Shown here: piece after piece, positions 1 to 8,258 of the stretch
Position numbering within the stretch: position 1 is the first letter of the stretch
Layout: every line of letters starts with the position of its first letter
Source of the DNA: Candidatus Gastranaerophilales bacterium
Lineage (GTDB): Bacteria > Cyanobacteriota > Vampirovibrionia > Gastranaerophilales > Gastranaerophilaceae
DNA length: 45,563 nucleotides
Assembly (NCBI GenBank): GCA_944324235.1
Contig: CALUVN010000012.1
Span: 1 to 45,563 of the forward strand
Reading direction: 5' to 3'
Made by a program: the position numbers and the translations under genes
Notes under the pieces: model-generated
Seen by the model: only the letters and a program-made list of their open reading frames with translations
What the model was told of the DNA's origin: nothing
The model's database searches: none

Positions 1-66
1 ACACGCGACCGAAAGAAACGAGTCATCAGAAACTACGTTTCCGAACCTTCCTACGGCAAACGTTAC

Positions 67-162
67 GTTTGCATCAACATTATTTCCGCAAACTGAGAAT
101 GCGCCTGTACTAGATATTCAGCAAACTTTAAACATCTTTTACAAGTCGGCTTTTGTATAAAC
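67..162. repeat. 96-bp direct repeat, copy 1 (R1)
   Basis: This stretch aligns without gaps to 478-573, with about 13 differences counted by eye. The first two thirds are almost identical and the last third is diverged. It starts inside the right arm of a GCAAACGT/ACGTTTGC palindrome (56-72). No coding function is apparent. Confidence 0.8.
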
Positions 163-191
163 CGTAAGCGCTTAACAACACTTCCCTCCAC

Positions 192-213
192 CGTCAGATT
201 GACCTCTGTGAGG
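192..213. repeat. 22-bp repeat, copy 1 (R2), inside a small multi-stem palindrome
   Basis: The 22 bases recur exactly at 329-350. They contain two mini-hairpins, GTCA-gat-TGAC (193-203) and CCTC-tgt-GAGG (203-213), which share one base. Around this copy TTCCCTCC (182-189) pairs with GGAGGGAA (214-221), closing a small branched structure. Confidence 0.7.
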
Positions 214-328
214 GGAGGGAATGAGGGAGGGGGCAAACATGATGTTTGCATCAAAAGGGAGTGAATAGTGAATGGTGAAGAGTGAACAGTCCGTTACAGT
301 GCTGCGCACAATGATACTCTTCCGCACC

Positions 329-350
329 CGTCAGATTGACCTCTGTGAGG
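329..350. repeat. 22-bp repeat, copy 2 (R2)
   Basis: This is an exact copy of 192-213. It lies directly upstream of the structured element at 356-458. The outer TTCCCTCC/GGAGGGAA stem of copy 1 is not kept here. Confidence 0.7.
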
Positions 351-355
351 GAGGC

Positions 356-458
356 GGATTTGCGGACGGACGACACGAAGTAAGTCCGGATAGCGAACGG
401 AACGAGACTACTAAGCCGCAGGCTTTTTGTCGAGTCTCCGTGAGCGTGGAGCAAATCC
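356..458. repeat. Structured dispersed repeat, copy 1
   Basis: A branched palindromic element. The outer stem GGATTTGC (356-363) pairs with GCAAATCC (451-458). Inside are a hairpin ending in GTCCGGA, an inner stem GAGACT/AGTCTC, and an apical hairpin AAGCC-gca-GGCTT. The same framework occurs at 39223-39330 and 39625-39732, where the closing stem reads GGATTTCC/GGAAATCC. That is a compensatory change on both sides, so base pairing appears to be maintained. It is followed by 'aagac', as in the other copies. The orientation of any transcript is unknown. Confidence 0.7.
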
Positions 459-484
459 AAGACAGGGGCAAACATAAGTTTGCA
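439..484. repeat. About 46-bp repeat, copy 1 (R3)
   Basis: This segment runs from the right side of the structured element through 'caagacagggg' to a GCAAAC-ATAA-GTTTGC hairpin. It recurs with few differences at 676-722. It overlaps the structured element and the start of R1, so the modules interlock. Confidence 0.65.
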
Positions 485-573
485 TCAACATTATTTCCAC
501 AGACTGAGAATGCGCCTGTACTAGATATTCAAAAACTTATAAAAACTTTCTACAAGTAGGCTTTTGGATAAAC
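478..573. repeat. 96-bp direct repeat, copy 2 (R1)
   Basis: This is the second copy of the repeat at 67-162, equal in length and ungapped. Like copy 1 it begins inside the right arm of a GCAAAC...GTTTGC hairpin (468-483). The shared boundary suggests that hairpin and repeat move or amplify as one module. Confidence 0.8.
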
Positions 574-578
574 TTGAA

Positions 579-604
579 TACCCTCTCCTAAATAGGAGAG
601 GGTA
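579..604. repeat. Perfect 11-bp-arm hairpin
   Basis: TACCCTCTCCT (579-589), a four-base AAAT loop, and AGGAGAGGGTA (594-604) form a perfect inverted repeat. No T-run follows on the + strand, so it is not a canonical terminator. It looks like a small palindromic repeat unit. Confidence 0.7.
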
Positions 605-616
605 GGGTGAGGTATG

Positions 617-722
617 ATTTGCGGAAAGCTTAGATCCTGAAACGAGTTCAGGATGACAGACTTTGTCCCTCGCCCCGTGAGCGTGGAGCAAATACAAGAC
701 AGGGGAAAACATCATGTTTGCA
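617..722. repeat. Diverged structured repeat and R3 copy 2
   Basis: ATTTGC (617-622) pairs with GCAAAT (688-693) around an internal hairpin with arms ATCCTGAA and TTCAGGAT, a reduced version of the element at 356-458. The right side (676-722) is the second R3 copy and ends in AAACAT-c-ATGTTT, another variant of the GCAAAC hairpin. Confidence 0.5.
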
Positions 723-770
723 ATATAAACCATAGTTTCCTCGTTAAAGAGAGTTCATTTTTGATTTATA

Positions 771-1847
771 CTATGATAAAAAGCAACGAATATACCACGG
801 AAATGCTTGATTAGCCTCTTTTTCAAGAACATTCTGGTAATAATCAGATTCCGTATTTAAAATATCAGAATTATCCGGCATTTTATACTCGCATGCTGAT
901 TTAAAGTATTCTTCTGCCTTTTTCTCTTCATCAAGAGTAAGCGGCGGGTTATCATCAATAACTTTCTGATAATGCTCTTTATCAATTATAATAGGGAGTT
1001 CAGTCAGCTTTATGTCTTTATTCGTATGCAGTGTCCAGACAGCGTTTATAAAATCAACAAGGTTGAATTCATATCCGTATTTTGAAATTTTCATATTTTT
1101 ATATTTATCTGAAAGCCCTGAATTAATTTCTGTGATAGCTTGCTGATAATATTTTTTTACTTCAGGATTATTTAATTGAACTTCATTCTCTTTAATAAAG
1201 ATATAATTTATTTTTGCAATACCATCTTTAGAGCGGGCTATTGTCTCAAATTGTTTTGCATGCACAAGTTCGTGCTTTAATGTATGCTTTGTTAATAAGT
1301 TATAGATAATCGGATCAGAAATATCTTTTTTATTAAAAGAAATTTTACCGTTTGCACCGTTGTAAAAAGCACTAATCTTATTTGAATAAATAGGTTTTTC
1401 TGACAGATGAGCACTTGTATCATTAATTTTATCAAAATATTTGTTTAGTTTATCAATATTCTTATCAAGATTTTCATTTTGTACTTTAGCAAAATAGTTT
1501 GAAAGCAATTTACCAGCAATGAATGTACCAGCCAATTCAATCGCAGAAAAAATTAAAAATTTACTTTTAATTCCTTGATAATTTGTAATCTTATTTAATA
1601 AACCAAAAGTTATATGAGCTAAGGAAAAACCAACTGGCAATATATTTAATAATCTACCTGTCAGCGAATAATTACCATAGGCCAAAGGCTGACTATAAAG
1701 CGCAGAAGAATTTTCATCAAAAGTCTTTTTAAAAGTATCAAGCATAGGTTTACTGTCCTGATGCTTATGAACAGACACTGGATAATTACTCTTGAGCGGG
1801 TTGCTGGAGCTACTTATATTATTTACATACGAATCAATTAGTGTCAT
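771..1847 (-). CDS. Membrane protein with HExxH metallopeptidase-like motif
   Basis: A 358-residue protein of unknown family. The start is ATG 1845-1847 with a good AAGGAAG ribosome binding site 7 bases upstream. The first 70 residues are polar and low in complexity. Hydrophobic segments follow at about 70-87 and 95-117. In the middle is KHELVHAKQFE, an HExxH zinc-binding signature of gluzincin-like peptidases, with a Glu-rich stretch (EKEANQAF) near the C terminus that could supply a third ligand. That role is inferred, not shown. The gene is divergent from smc. I do not recognise a named family, and activity is unproven because many HExxH proteins are not peptidases. Confidence 0.85.
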   Translation of the reverse strand: MTLIDSYVNNISSSSNPLKSNYPVSVHKHQDSKPMLDTFKKTFDENSSALYSQPLAYGNYSLTGRLLNILPVGFSLAHITFGLLNKITNYQGIKSKFLIFSAIELAGTFIAGKLLSNYFAKVQNENLDKNIDKLNKYFDKINDTSAHLSEKPIYSNKISAFYNGANGKISFNKKDISDPIIYNLLTKHTLKHELVHAKQFETIARSKDGIAKINYIFIKENEVQLNNPEVKKYYQQAITEINSGLSDKYKNMKISKYGYEFNLVDFINAVWTLHTNKDIKLTELPIIIDKEHYQKVIDDNPPLTLDEEKKAEEYFKSACEYKMPDNSDILNTESDYYQNVLEKEANQAFPWYIRCFLS

Positions 1848-1892
1848 TATCTACTTCCTTAAATTAATAAACACAGAAAGAAAGAAAAAAAT

Positions 1893-1959
1893 TGCTTAAA
1901 AATAAGATTTATTAAGCACAATGTTACATTTTGACATGCCGAAAATATTGTTGTTCAAT
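1893..1959 (+). promoter_or_regulatory. smc promoter and nearby palindrome
   Basis: TTGACA (1931-1936) and TTCAAT (1954-1959) are 17 bases apart, which would place transcription start about 20 bases before the smc ATG. Upstream, TGCTTAA (1893-1899) and TTAAGCA (1912-1918) form an inverted repeat in the gap between the divergent genes. This is a sequence match only. Confidence 0.5.
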
Positions 1960-1987
1960 AGAATTAAGACTATTATCGGGTAGGGAT

Positions 1988-4900
1988 ATGTACATAAAAC
2001 AACTTGAAATAGATAATTTCAAATCATTTGCAAATAAATCAGAAATACCGCTCTTAAAAGGATTTACCACCATATCAGGTCCAAACGGTTCCGGTAAGAG
2101 TAATATCATAGACAGTATTCTTTTTGCACTCGGGCTCGCTAATGCCGGTGAACTGAGAGCTGAAAATCTGTCTCACTTTATTTCTACATATACAAAGCGT
2201 AATGATGCCTATGTAAAAGTTACTTTTGGCGACATGAATTCAGACAACGAATTTTCTGTAGCAAGAAAAATCCGCAAATCATCTCAAGGCTACGCAAGTA
2301 CATACTACCTGAACGATTCTGTAACAACCCTTTCCAACATCCACGCATTTTTGGAAAAATACAACGTAACCCCGAACAGCTATAACGTTATGATGCAGGG
2401 CGATGTTCAAGGAATTACAAACTGTACCCCGAAAAACAGACGGAAAATTATAGACGAAATAGCAGGAATTGCAGATTTCGACCGAAGGATAGATCAGGCA
2501 ACAAATGAGCTTAATACGGTTGAACAACGGGTTGAAAGGTCGACTGTCATTCTTAATGAAGTTGAAACTCGTCTTGAGCAATTAAAAGAAGAACGTGAAG
2601 TTGCTCTTAAGTATCAAAAATTAAAAGAAGAAAAAACATCACTTGAAGGTCAGATTAATACCGTCAGATTTTTTGATATTAAAAAAGCGCTTGAAAAAGC
2701 ACACGAAAATATTCTTGAATTCACTAAAAAGAAAAAAGAAGAAGAAGTTAAAAACAAAGATTTGGACGAGCGTCTTAAACTCATAAAAGGTAAATACGAT
2801 GAAATATCAGAACTTGTCAAGGAAAAAGGCGAAGCTCAACAAATTGAATTAAAGAAAAAAGAAGAAACCCTTAAAGGCGAAATCGAACGCAAAAAGAACG
2901 CCTCCGATTATGCCGACAAACAAATCCACGACGGGTTACGCTCAATCGAAAATGCAAAAAACGGCATCGAAAACTTTAATAAAAAAATTGCAGACTTCAA
3001 ATTGAAAATTTCGATGAAAGATGATGAAATTAAGGTAATTGAATCTACTATCAAAGAAAAAAATGAAGAACTTAAAAAAATTCTTGAAGATATGACAGGT
3101 ATGAACGCAACTGCAGACCAGCATATTGAAAAAAGAAACACACTGAGAAAAACACTTGAAGAGCTGCAAGATAAAGAAAATTCACTTCTCAAAAAAAAAT
3201 ACCCGCTTGAAAGTGAACTTAAATCTCTCGAAAAAGAACTTGAACAGGCTAAAGAAAAACTTGAAGAACTGGAAAACCTCAAAGCAAATTTCACATCCGA
3301 TCAGGATTTAAAACAAAAAATGGTGGAACAGCTTCAAAAAGAACTTCAGGACTTCAAAATTATTCAGCAAAATACAATGCACGAGCTGGATAAAACCAAA
3401 AATGAAATAAATGACGTAACTTATGATACTCAAGTAGTTTATAGAAAATTAACGTCAATGGAAGTGAAAAAGCAGGCCGCAGAAGAATCTTTCGGCCGAG
3501 CCATTGATACTGTTATGGGAGCAAAACTAAAAGGTGTACATGCGCCTCTTGTTCAACTCGGAACGGTTGACAAAGAGTATTCTACGGCAATGGAAGTTGC
3601 ATTCGGCGGCAGAATGTCCCACGTTGTTGTTGATGATGAACACGTTGCATCAGTCGCAATTGAACTTTTAAAATCATCAGGTGCAGGACGTGCGACATTT
3701 ATTCCGCTCAACAAAGTTCAAAAAGCGCCGACACGCCTTGCATTACCTAAGGATAAGGGCGTTATTGATTTTGCAATCAATCTTGTGGATTTTGACGATA
3801 CATACATAAATGCATTCTACTACGCAGTCGGAGATACACTCGTTGTCGAAGATATGGAATGCGCAAAAAAACTTATCGGCAAATACAGAATGGTAACGCT
3901 CTCAGGTGAACTCTTTGAAAAATCAGGGTCTATGACAGGCGGCTCTATGAGACGCACAGGTCTGAGCTTTAGCCAGAATGATGATAATGAACTTAATACA
4001 TGCAAAGAAAAACTGAAAGAACTTGAATCAAAACTAAAATCACTTAACCAGAAGAAAAATGACCTGGAAGCAAAACTTGATAAAGTTCGTTCCGGTTACT
4101 CTGATGCAATGAGCGAATTCAGCAAGTCAAAAGTTGAACTTGATAATATGAATAAAAACTATGAAAATAGTGAAAATATTCTTAAAGAACGCGCTGAATT
4201 CATCAAAAACACAGAACCTAAAATTGACGAATTGAACAAAAAACTTGATAAGCTTGAAGACAAACACGTTTCACTCATTGATGAAATGACGCTTGTTCAG
4301 GAACAAATTGCAGAAGTTGAAAAACTTATTAACGAACAGGATTTGAAAGACCTAAAAGAAAAAACAGAAGGGGTTGAAGCTGAAATCAAACGACTTCAGG
4401 TAAATCTGATGAATGCTAACAACGACAAAAATGAACTTAACCGTCAAATTTCATTCCACAATGACCTCATTCAAACCAAAAGCGAAGAAATTGTAAATAT
4501 TGAACATAACAATAAAAAACTTGAAAAAGATAAAATAACATACAAAGAAGAAACAGAAGTTCTCAACAAACGACTGGAAGAACTCAAAGTTCAAATAGAA
4601 GAAATAGAAGAAAAACTCGGCGAACTTTTGAAACAGCGTGATGAAATTCATAATGACCTTATTGAACTGGAAAAACAAAAACACATAAGAATTTCAGACA
4701 TTGAAAGAATTGCGGAACAAATTGAATCATTCAAAGCACGCCGCCGCGAACTTGAACCTCAGCTTGATGAAGCCCGCAATGTCCTTTCCAACGCAGGAGT
4801 CGAAATTGATAAACTTGAACCGACAGAAATTTCGATTGAAGAAATTACATCAAAAATTCAAAAACTTGAAAAGAAAATGGATGAACTCGGCGACGTTAAC

Positions 4901-5479
4901 ATGAGAGCACTTACTTCGTACGATGAAGTTCTCACCCGTCAAACAGAACTTAAACAACAAATCGACACCCTTTCAAAAGAAAGAAAAGAAATTCTTGAAA
5001 GAATGAACGGCTATGAACAGCTTAAAAAAGAAACGTTCATGAAAACTTACAACAACATTAATGCGAACTTTAAAGAAGTGTTCCATCAATTATCGGAAGG
5101 TGAAGGCGAACTGATTCTGGAAAATCCGGAAGATCCTCTAAACGGAGGATTAACAATTGCAGCTCAACCACGTGATAAAAAGCTTCAAAGATTAGAAAGT
5201 ATGTCCGGCGGAGAAAAGTCATTAACCGCTCTGGCATTCGTTTTTGCAATACAAAGATATATGCCTGCACCTTTCTATGCATTTGATGAAGTTGATGCCA
5301 GCCTTGATACAATGAACGTTGAACGTATCGCCCAAATGGTGCAGAACCAGTCAAAAGATACGCAATTTATAGTTGTTAGTCACAGAAAACCTATGATAGA
5401 ATCAGCTAATAGGACGATAGGTGTAACCCAAAAAGAAAAAGGTATTACTAGAGTTACCGGAATAAAACTAAGAGATTAA
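1988..5479 (+). CDS. smc: Chromosome segregation ATPase SMC
   Basis: An SMC condensin subunit of 1163 residues. Walker A is GPNGSGKS (31-38). Long coiled coils flank a hinge at about 505-660, containing the typical GAxLKGVHAPL and GGR segments. The C-terminal ABC signature MSGGEKS is near 1071 and Walker B, FYAFDEVDASLD, near 1100. The signature starts with Met rather than the usual Leu. I chose ATG 1988 because MYIKQLEIDNFKSF is the normal SMC N terminus; an in-frame extension to 1931 would overlap the promoter. SMC dimers with ScpA and ScpB compact and separate chromosomes. scpA starts 6 bases after the stop, so the three genes form one unit. Confidence 0.97.
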   Translation: MYIKQLEIDNFKSFANKSEIPLLKGFTTISGPNGSGKSNIIDSILFALGLANAGELRAENLSHFISTYTKRNDAYVKVTFGDMNSDNEFSVARKIRKSSQGYASTYYLNDSVTTLSNIHAFLEKYNVTPNSYNVMMQGDVQGITNCTPKNRRKIIDEIAGIADFDRRIDQATNELNTVEQRVERSTVILNEVETRLEQLKEEREVALKYQKLKEEKTSLEGQINTVRFFDIKKALEKAHENILEFTKKKKEEEVKNKDLDERLKLIKGKYDEISELVKEKGEAQQIELKKKEETLKGEIERKKNASDYADKQIHDGLRSIENAKNGIENFNKKIADFKLKISMKDDEIKVIESTIKEKNEELKKILEDMTGMNATADQHIEKRNTLRKTLEELQDKENSLLKKKYPLESELKSLEKELEQAKEKLEELENLKANFTSDQDLKQKMVEQLQKELQDFKIIQQNTMHELDKTKNEINDVTYDTQVVYRKLTSMEVKKQAAEESFGRAIDTVMGAKLKGVHAPLVQLGTVDKEYSTAMEVAFGGRMSHVVVDDEHVASVAIELLKSSGAGRATFIPLNKVQKAPTRLALPKDKGVIDFAINLVDFDDTYINAFYYAVGDTLVVEDMECAKKLIGKYRMVTLSGELFEKSGSMTGGSMRRTGLSFSQNDDNELNTCKEKLKELESKLKSLNQKKNDLEAKLDKVRSGYSDAMSEFSKSKVELDNMNKNYENSENILKERAEFIKNTEPKIDELNKKLDKLEDKHVSLIDEMTLVQEQIAEVEKLINEQDLKDLKEKTEGVEAEIKRLQVNLMNANNDKNELNRQISFHNDLIQTKSEEIVNIEHNNKKLEKDKITYKEETEVLNKRLEELKVQIEEIEEKLGELLKQRDEIHNDLIELEKQKHIRISDIERIAEQIESFKARRRELEPQLDEARNVLSNAGVEIDKLEPTEISIEEITSKIQKLEKKMDELGDVNMRALTSYDEVLTRQTELKQQIDTLSKERKEILERMNGYEQLKKETFMKTYNNINANFKEVFHQLSEGEGELILENPEDPLNGGLTIAAQPRDKKLQRLESMSGGEKSLTALAFVFAIQRYMPAPFYAFDEVDASLDTMNVERIAQMVQNQSKDTQFIVVSHRKPMIESANRTIGVTQKEKGITRVTGIKLRD

Positions 5480-5485
5480 AGATAA

Positions 5486-6292
5486 ATGGCAGAAAACGCA
5501 GTTTTAAATTATGAATATCTTGAAAATGAAAACGACGGGATAGGCGTTCTTGTTGAAATGGCTAAAGCAGGAAAAATTGACCCGTGGAACATTGATATTA
5601 TTGATGTCACTGACAAATTTCTTGCTAAAATTTGTGAAATGAAATCACAAAACCTCAGACTTACCGGCAGAACTCTTTTGTTTGCATCAATATTGATTAA
5701 ATTGCAGTCAAATGTACTTGAAGGTATTAGTGCAGCACAGTTTGAAGACCAGTACGATGAAGTTCAGTATGATGACGACGGATTTATTGCAGAATACGCA
5801 GAGGAAGATTATATCCCGACAAACAATGTAATCTCCATTGATGAAGTGCTTCAAAGACGTACAAGTGTCCGCCTGAACAGAAACCGGACAGTGACTTTGA
5901 ATGACTTAATCCGCCAACTGAAATTTTATGAAAAAATTGACAGAAAACAAGCTCTTAAAAGTGCACAAGAACGTGCAAAACGAAGAGTTCAATCTTATTC
6001 AAGATTTACACCTGATGATATCGTTAATATGGCTCACGAAGAATATATTGAAGAAGCCGTATTAAAATTAAAAGCAAATCTTGAACAGATATTCTTAAAA
6101 GAAGAAAAAGTCGATTTGGATTCACTCACACTTTTAGGAATGGATAGAATCAGTGCATATATAGCAATGCTGTTTTTATCAGCAGAATCAGACTACGACC
6201 TTACACAGGATGAATTTTATTCAAATGTCTATGTAATTAAAGAAAAAAAATCAGAGGTGATTGAAAATGGAACAGTTGAAATCGCGAATTGA
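5486..6292 (+). CDS. scpA: Segregation and condensation protein A (kleisin)
   Basis: A 268-residue kleisin. The N-terminal segment (YLENENDGIGVLVEMAKAGKIDPWNIDIIDVTDKFL) matches the ScpA family, which bridges SMC heads and binds ScpB. The middle is acidic and the C-terminal winged-helix part would contact the SMC head. It sits 6 bases after smc and overlaps scpB by 26 bases. The order smc-scpA-scpB is unusual compared with genomes where smc is apart, and it fits equimolar complex assembly. Confidence 0.93.
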   Translation: MAENAVLNYEYLENENDGIGVLVEMAKAGKIDPWNIDIIDVTDKFLAKICEMKSQNLRLTGRTLLFASILIKLQSNVLEGISAAQFEDQYDEVQYDDDGFIAEYAEEDYIPTNNVISIDEVLQRRTSVRLNRNRTVTLNDLIRQLKFYEKIDRKQALKSAQERAKRRVQSYSRFTPDDIVNMAHEEYIEEAVLKLKANLEQIFLKEEKVDLDSLTLLGMDRISAYIAMLFLSAESDYDLTQDEFYSNVYVIKEKKSEVIENGTVEIAN

Positions 6293-6791
6293 GGCTGTTT
6301 TATTTACAACAGCTCAGGCGCTTTCCGTACACGAAATAGCTGAAATACTTGAAGAAGAAAACGATGAAACCGTCGAAGAAGCATTACTTGAATTAATAAT
6401 GGATTATTCATCACGCAGCGGCGCACTTGAAATTGATGACGAAAACGGCTATATCCTCCAAGTAAAAGAAGAACATATGGATATTGTCGAAAAATTATGT
6501 CCTGTAGAACTTAAACCGGCTGTGCTTCGTACACTTTCGGTAATTGCACTAAAAGAACCTATTCGTCAGACTGTCTTAAAAGAATTAAGAGGCTCAAATG
6601 CTTACGAGCACGTTCAAGAGCTGGTGGAAAAAGGTCTGGTATCCAAAACAAAAGACAAAAACGGCAGAAGCTATAATCTGAAAACGACCCCGAAATTTGC
6701 AGAGTATTTCAAATTAAAAGGTGACACTAGAGCACTTGCAAAAATTTTGGAGCTGGATAACGGAGTTAAAGATCATGGAGAAGAAGAATAA
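6267..6791 (+). CDS. scpB: Segregation and condensation protein B
   Basis: A 174-residue protein with the two winged-helix domains of ScpB. The N-terminal MEQLKSRIEAVLFTTAQALS and the central LKPAVLRTLSVIALKEPIRQTVLKELRG are typical. It acts as a dimer on the ScpA kleisin. I start it at ATG 6267 because GAGGTG (6254-6259) lies 7 bases upstream; a TTG at 6261 is in frame but badly spaced. It overlaps the end of scpA by 26 bases and the next gene by 17, so translation is probably coupled along the chain. Confidence 0.92.
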   Translation: MEQLKSRIEAVLFTTAQALSVHEIAEILEEENDETVEEALLELIMDYSSRSGALEIDDENGYILQVKEEHMDIVEKLCPVELKPAVLRTLSVIALKEPIRQTVLKELRGSNAYEHVQELVEKGLVSKTKDKNGRSYNLKTTPKFAEYFKLKGDTRALAKILELDNGVKDHGEEE

Positions 6792-8112
6792 AAGACTGTA
6801 CATACTTACGTCAATATTTATTTTGTGTATTGCTGTAAGTTTATTTCTTCCCAACTTTTTAACAACAGCCGGAGAAAACGCTTACAAATACGGAGATTAC
6901 GTAAAAGCTTACAATAAATTTTATATGGCACTAAAGCTTCGTCCATATAATAAAGACATACGGTATAATTTTGTAAAAACACTTACCAAATTTAGAAGTA
7001 ATGTAAAAATTCAAAAAAAAATATACGAATTTAGTGAAAGCTCCCAAAACGACAGTGCCAAAACACTTGCCACAAGCAAAATATTAAATTGGAGATACAA
7101 CATCCACAAGCACTATGGCAGGAATTACATAAACCACGTGTCCTATGACAATAAAATTTTACGATGGGATATAAATACTTTTCCACTAAAAATATATATT
7201 GAAAATACAAGCATAAAAAACTTACCGAATTACTATGTAAGCGAGATAAAGAAAAGCTTTACATCCTGGCAAAATGCAAGCGGATTCATTTCATTTACAT
7301 ATATTGATGATGAAAAAAAAGCTGATATAGTCGTAAAATTCAGCAATATAAATGACTCTGATTGCAGCGGCACAGGCTGCAAATATGTTGTTGCCTATAC
7401 TGTACCGATTGTAAAAGGTAACAGATTAAAACAAATGATTATCACAGTATATGACAAAGATCCGTTTGGCAATTTACTTTCAACAAAAGAACTCCACAAT
7501 ACTGTTTTACACGAAATAGGTCACGCACTCGGCATAATGGGCCACAGTCAAAACAGCTACGACCTTATGTACATGGCGACAAATCAAAATCAGATACAAG
7601 CACAAAATCTTTCTAACTACATATATTTAACAAGCAGCGACATCAATACATTAAAACTGCTGTACAAATTAGTACCTGACATTACTAATGTTCCGCTAGC
7701 CCAAGTTAACAAATCCGGTTTAATTTATCCGCCAATACTTATAGGAAACGCCGAAACAATCAATTTGCGTAAACTTATTGATGCAAAAAAATACGTTGAA
7801 AAAGCACCAAATATTTCAGGCGGATATATTGATTTAGGAATAGCGCTCGCGGAAGTAGGCAAAACAGAAGAAGCAACAAAAGCCTTTAATAAGGCCCTAA
7901 AATTAGCAAATACAAAAAACGAACGAGCCCTTGCATATTATAACCTTGCAGTTATATCAATGAACAACAAAAAATATAAAGAAGCCATTAAATACGCTGA
8001 AATTTCAAAATCTATCCAGCCGTCAGAGGAGATAAATGAACTTGTAACTGCAATACGACAATATTTGGGTTTAAGAACCAAATTTCCTGTAGCAAATTAT
8101 CTGGAAAACTAG
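6775..8112 (+). CDS. Matrixin-type metalloprotease with TPR repeats
   Basis: A 445-residue anchored protein. An N-terminal hydrophobic segment (about 7-28) acts as signal anchor, followed by a TPR-like stretch. The catalytic centre HEIGHALGIMGH has ligands H246, H250 and probably H257, and a DLMYM Met-turn follows. The one extra residue before the third His resembles the cyanobacterial HExGHALGxWGHS type as I remember it. Two or three TPRs follow (about 345-440). It probably acts outside the membrane as a zinc endopeptidase. The start ATG 6775 has GGAG 9 bases upstream and overlaps scpB by 17 bases. Nothing here explains why a protease is coupled to condensin genes. Confidence 0.88.
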   Translation: MEKKNKRLYILTSIFILCIAVSLFLPNFLTTAGENAYKYGDYVKAYNKFYMALKLRPYNKDIRYNFVKTLTKFRSNVKIQKKIYEFSESSQNDSAKTLATSKILNWRYNIHKHYGRNYINHVSYDNKILRWDINTFPLKIYIENTSIKNLPNYYVSEIKKSFTSWQNASGFISFTYIDDEKKADIVVKFSNINDSDCSGTGCKYVVAYTVPIVKGNRLKQMIITVYDKDPFGNLLSTKELHNTVLHEIGHALGIMGHSQNSYDLMYMATNQNQIQAQNLSNYIYLTSSDINTLKLLYKLVPDITNVPLAQVNKSGLIYPPILIGNAETINLRKLIDAKKYVEKAPNISGGYIDLGIALAEVGKTEEATKAFNKALKLANTKNERALAYYNLAVISMNNKKYKEAIKYAEISKSIQPSEEINELVTAIRQYLGLRTKFPVANYLEN

Positions 8113-8171
8113 CAAAAAAATTTAAAATTAATCTTGATAATATTGTTTTTTCACCAATAAATAAAAAATGA

Positions 8172-8206
8172 TTTACAAACTCTTTACAAACCCTTTAATT
8201 TATAAT
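8172..8206 (+). promoter_or_regulatory. TTTACA direct repeats before a TATAAT box
   Basis: TTTACA at 8172 and 8183 and TTTAAT at 8194 recur every 11 bases, with TATAAT at 8201-8206 just after. Eleven-base direct repeats of this kind are the layout used by PhoB/PhoP-type response regulators, but no regulator is identified here. The stretch 8113-8258 holds no gene. Confidence 0.4.
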
Positions 8207-8258
8207 CTGTTTAAGTTATATTTAACAGGTTGAGAAATTAAGCTTGGAGAAAGAATCA

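Larger units (their letters stand above)
1..770. other. Gene-free repeat mosaic at the left edge
   Basis: I see no credible gene here. The short open frames have no ribosome binding site and run through repeats. The stretch is built from modules that recur within it (a 96-bp direct repeat, a 22-bp repeat, a roughly 46-bp repeat), several perfect palindromes, and one copy of a structured element that recurs near 39.2 and 39.6 kb. The base composition is richer in G+C than the neighbouring genes. Whether these modules are transcribed cannot be told from the sequence. Confidence 0.75.

Noticed and set aside
1-770. Open frames of 60-95 codons in the left-edge repeat region
   Set aside because: They lie across repeats and hairpins, have no ribosome binding sites and no protein-like composition.
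1-770. A CRISPR array
   Set aside because: The repeats differ in size and spacing, and there are no equal spacers or cas genes.
2279-5354. Open frames on the opposite strand of smc
   Set aside because: They are Phe/Ser-rich mirror frames of coiled-coil codons, with no sites of their own.
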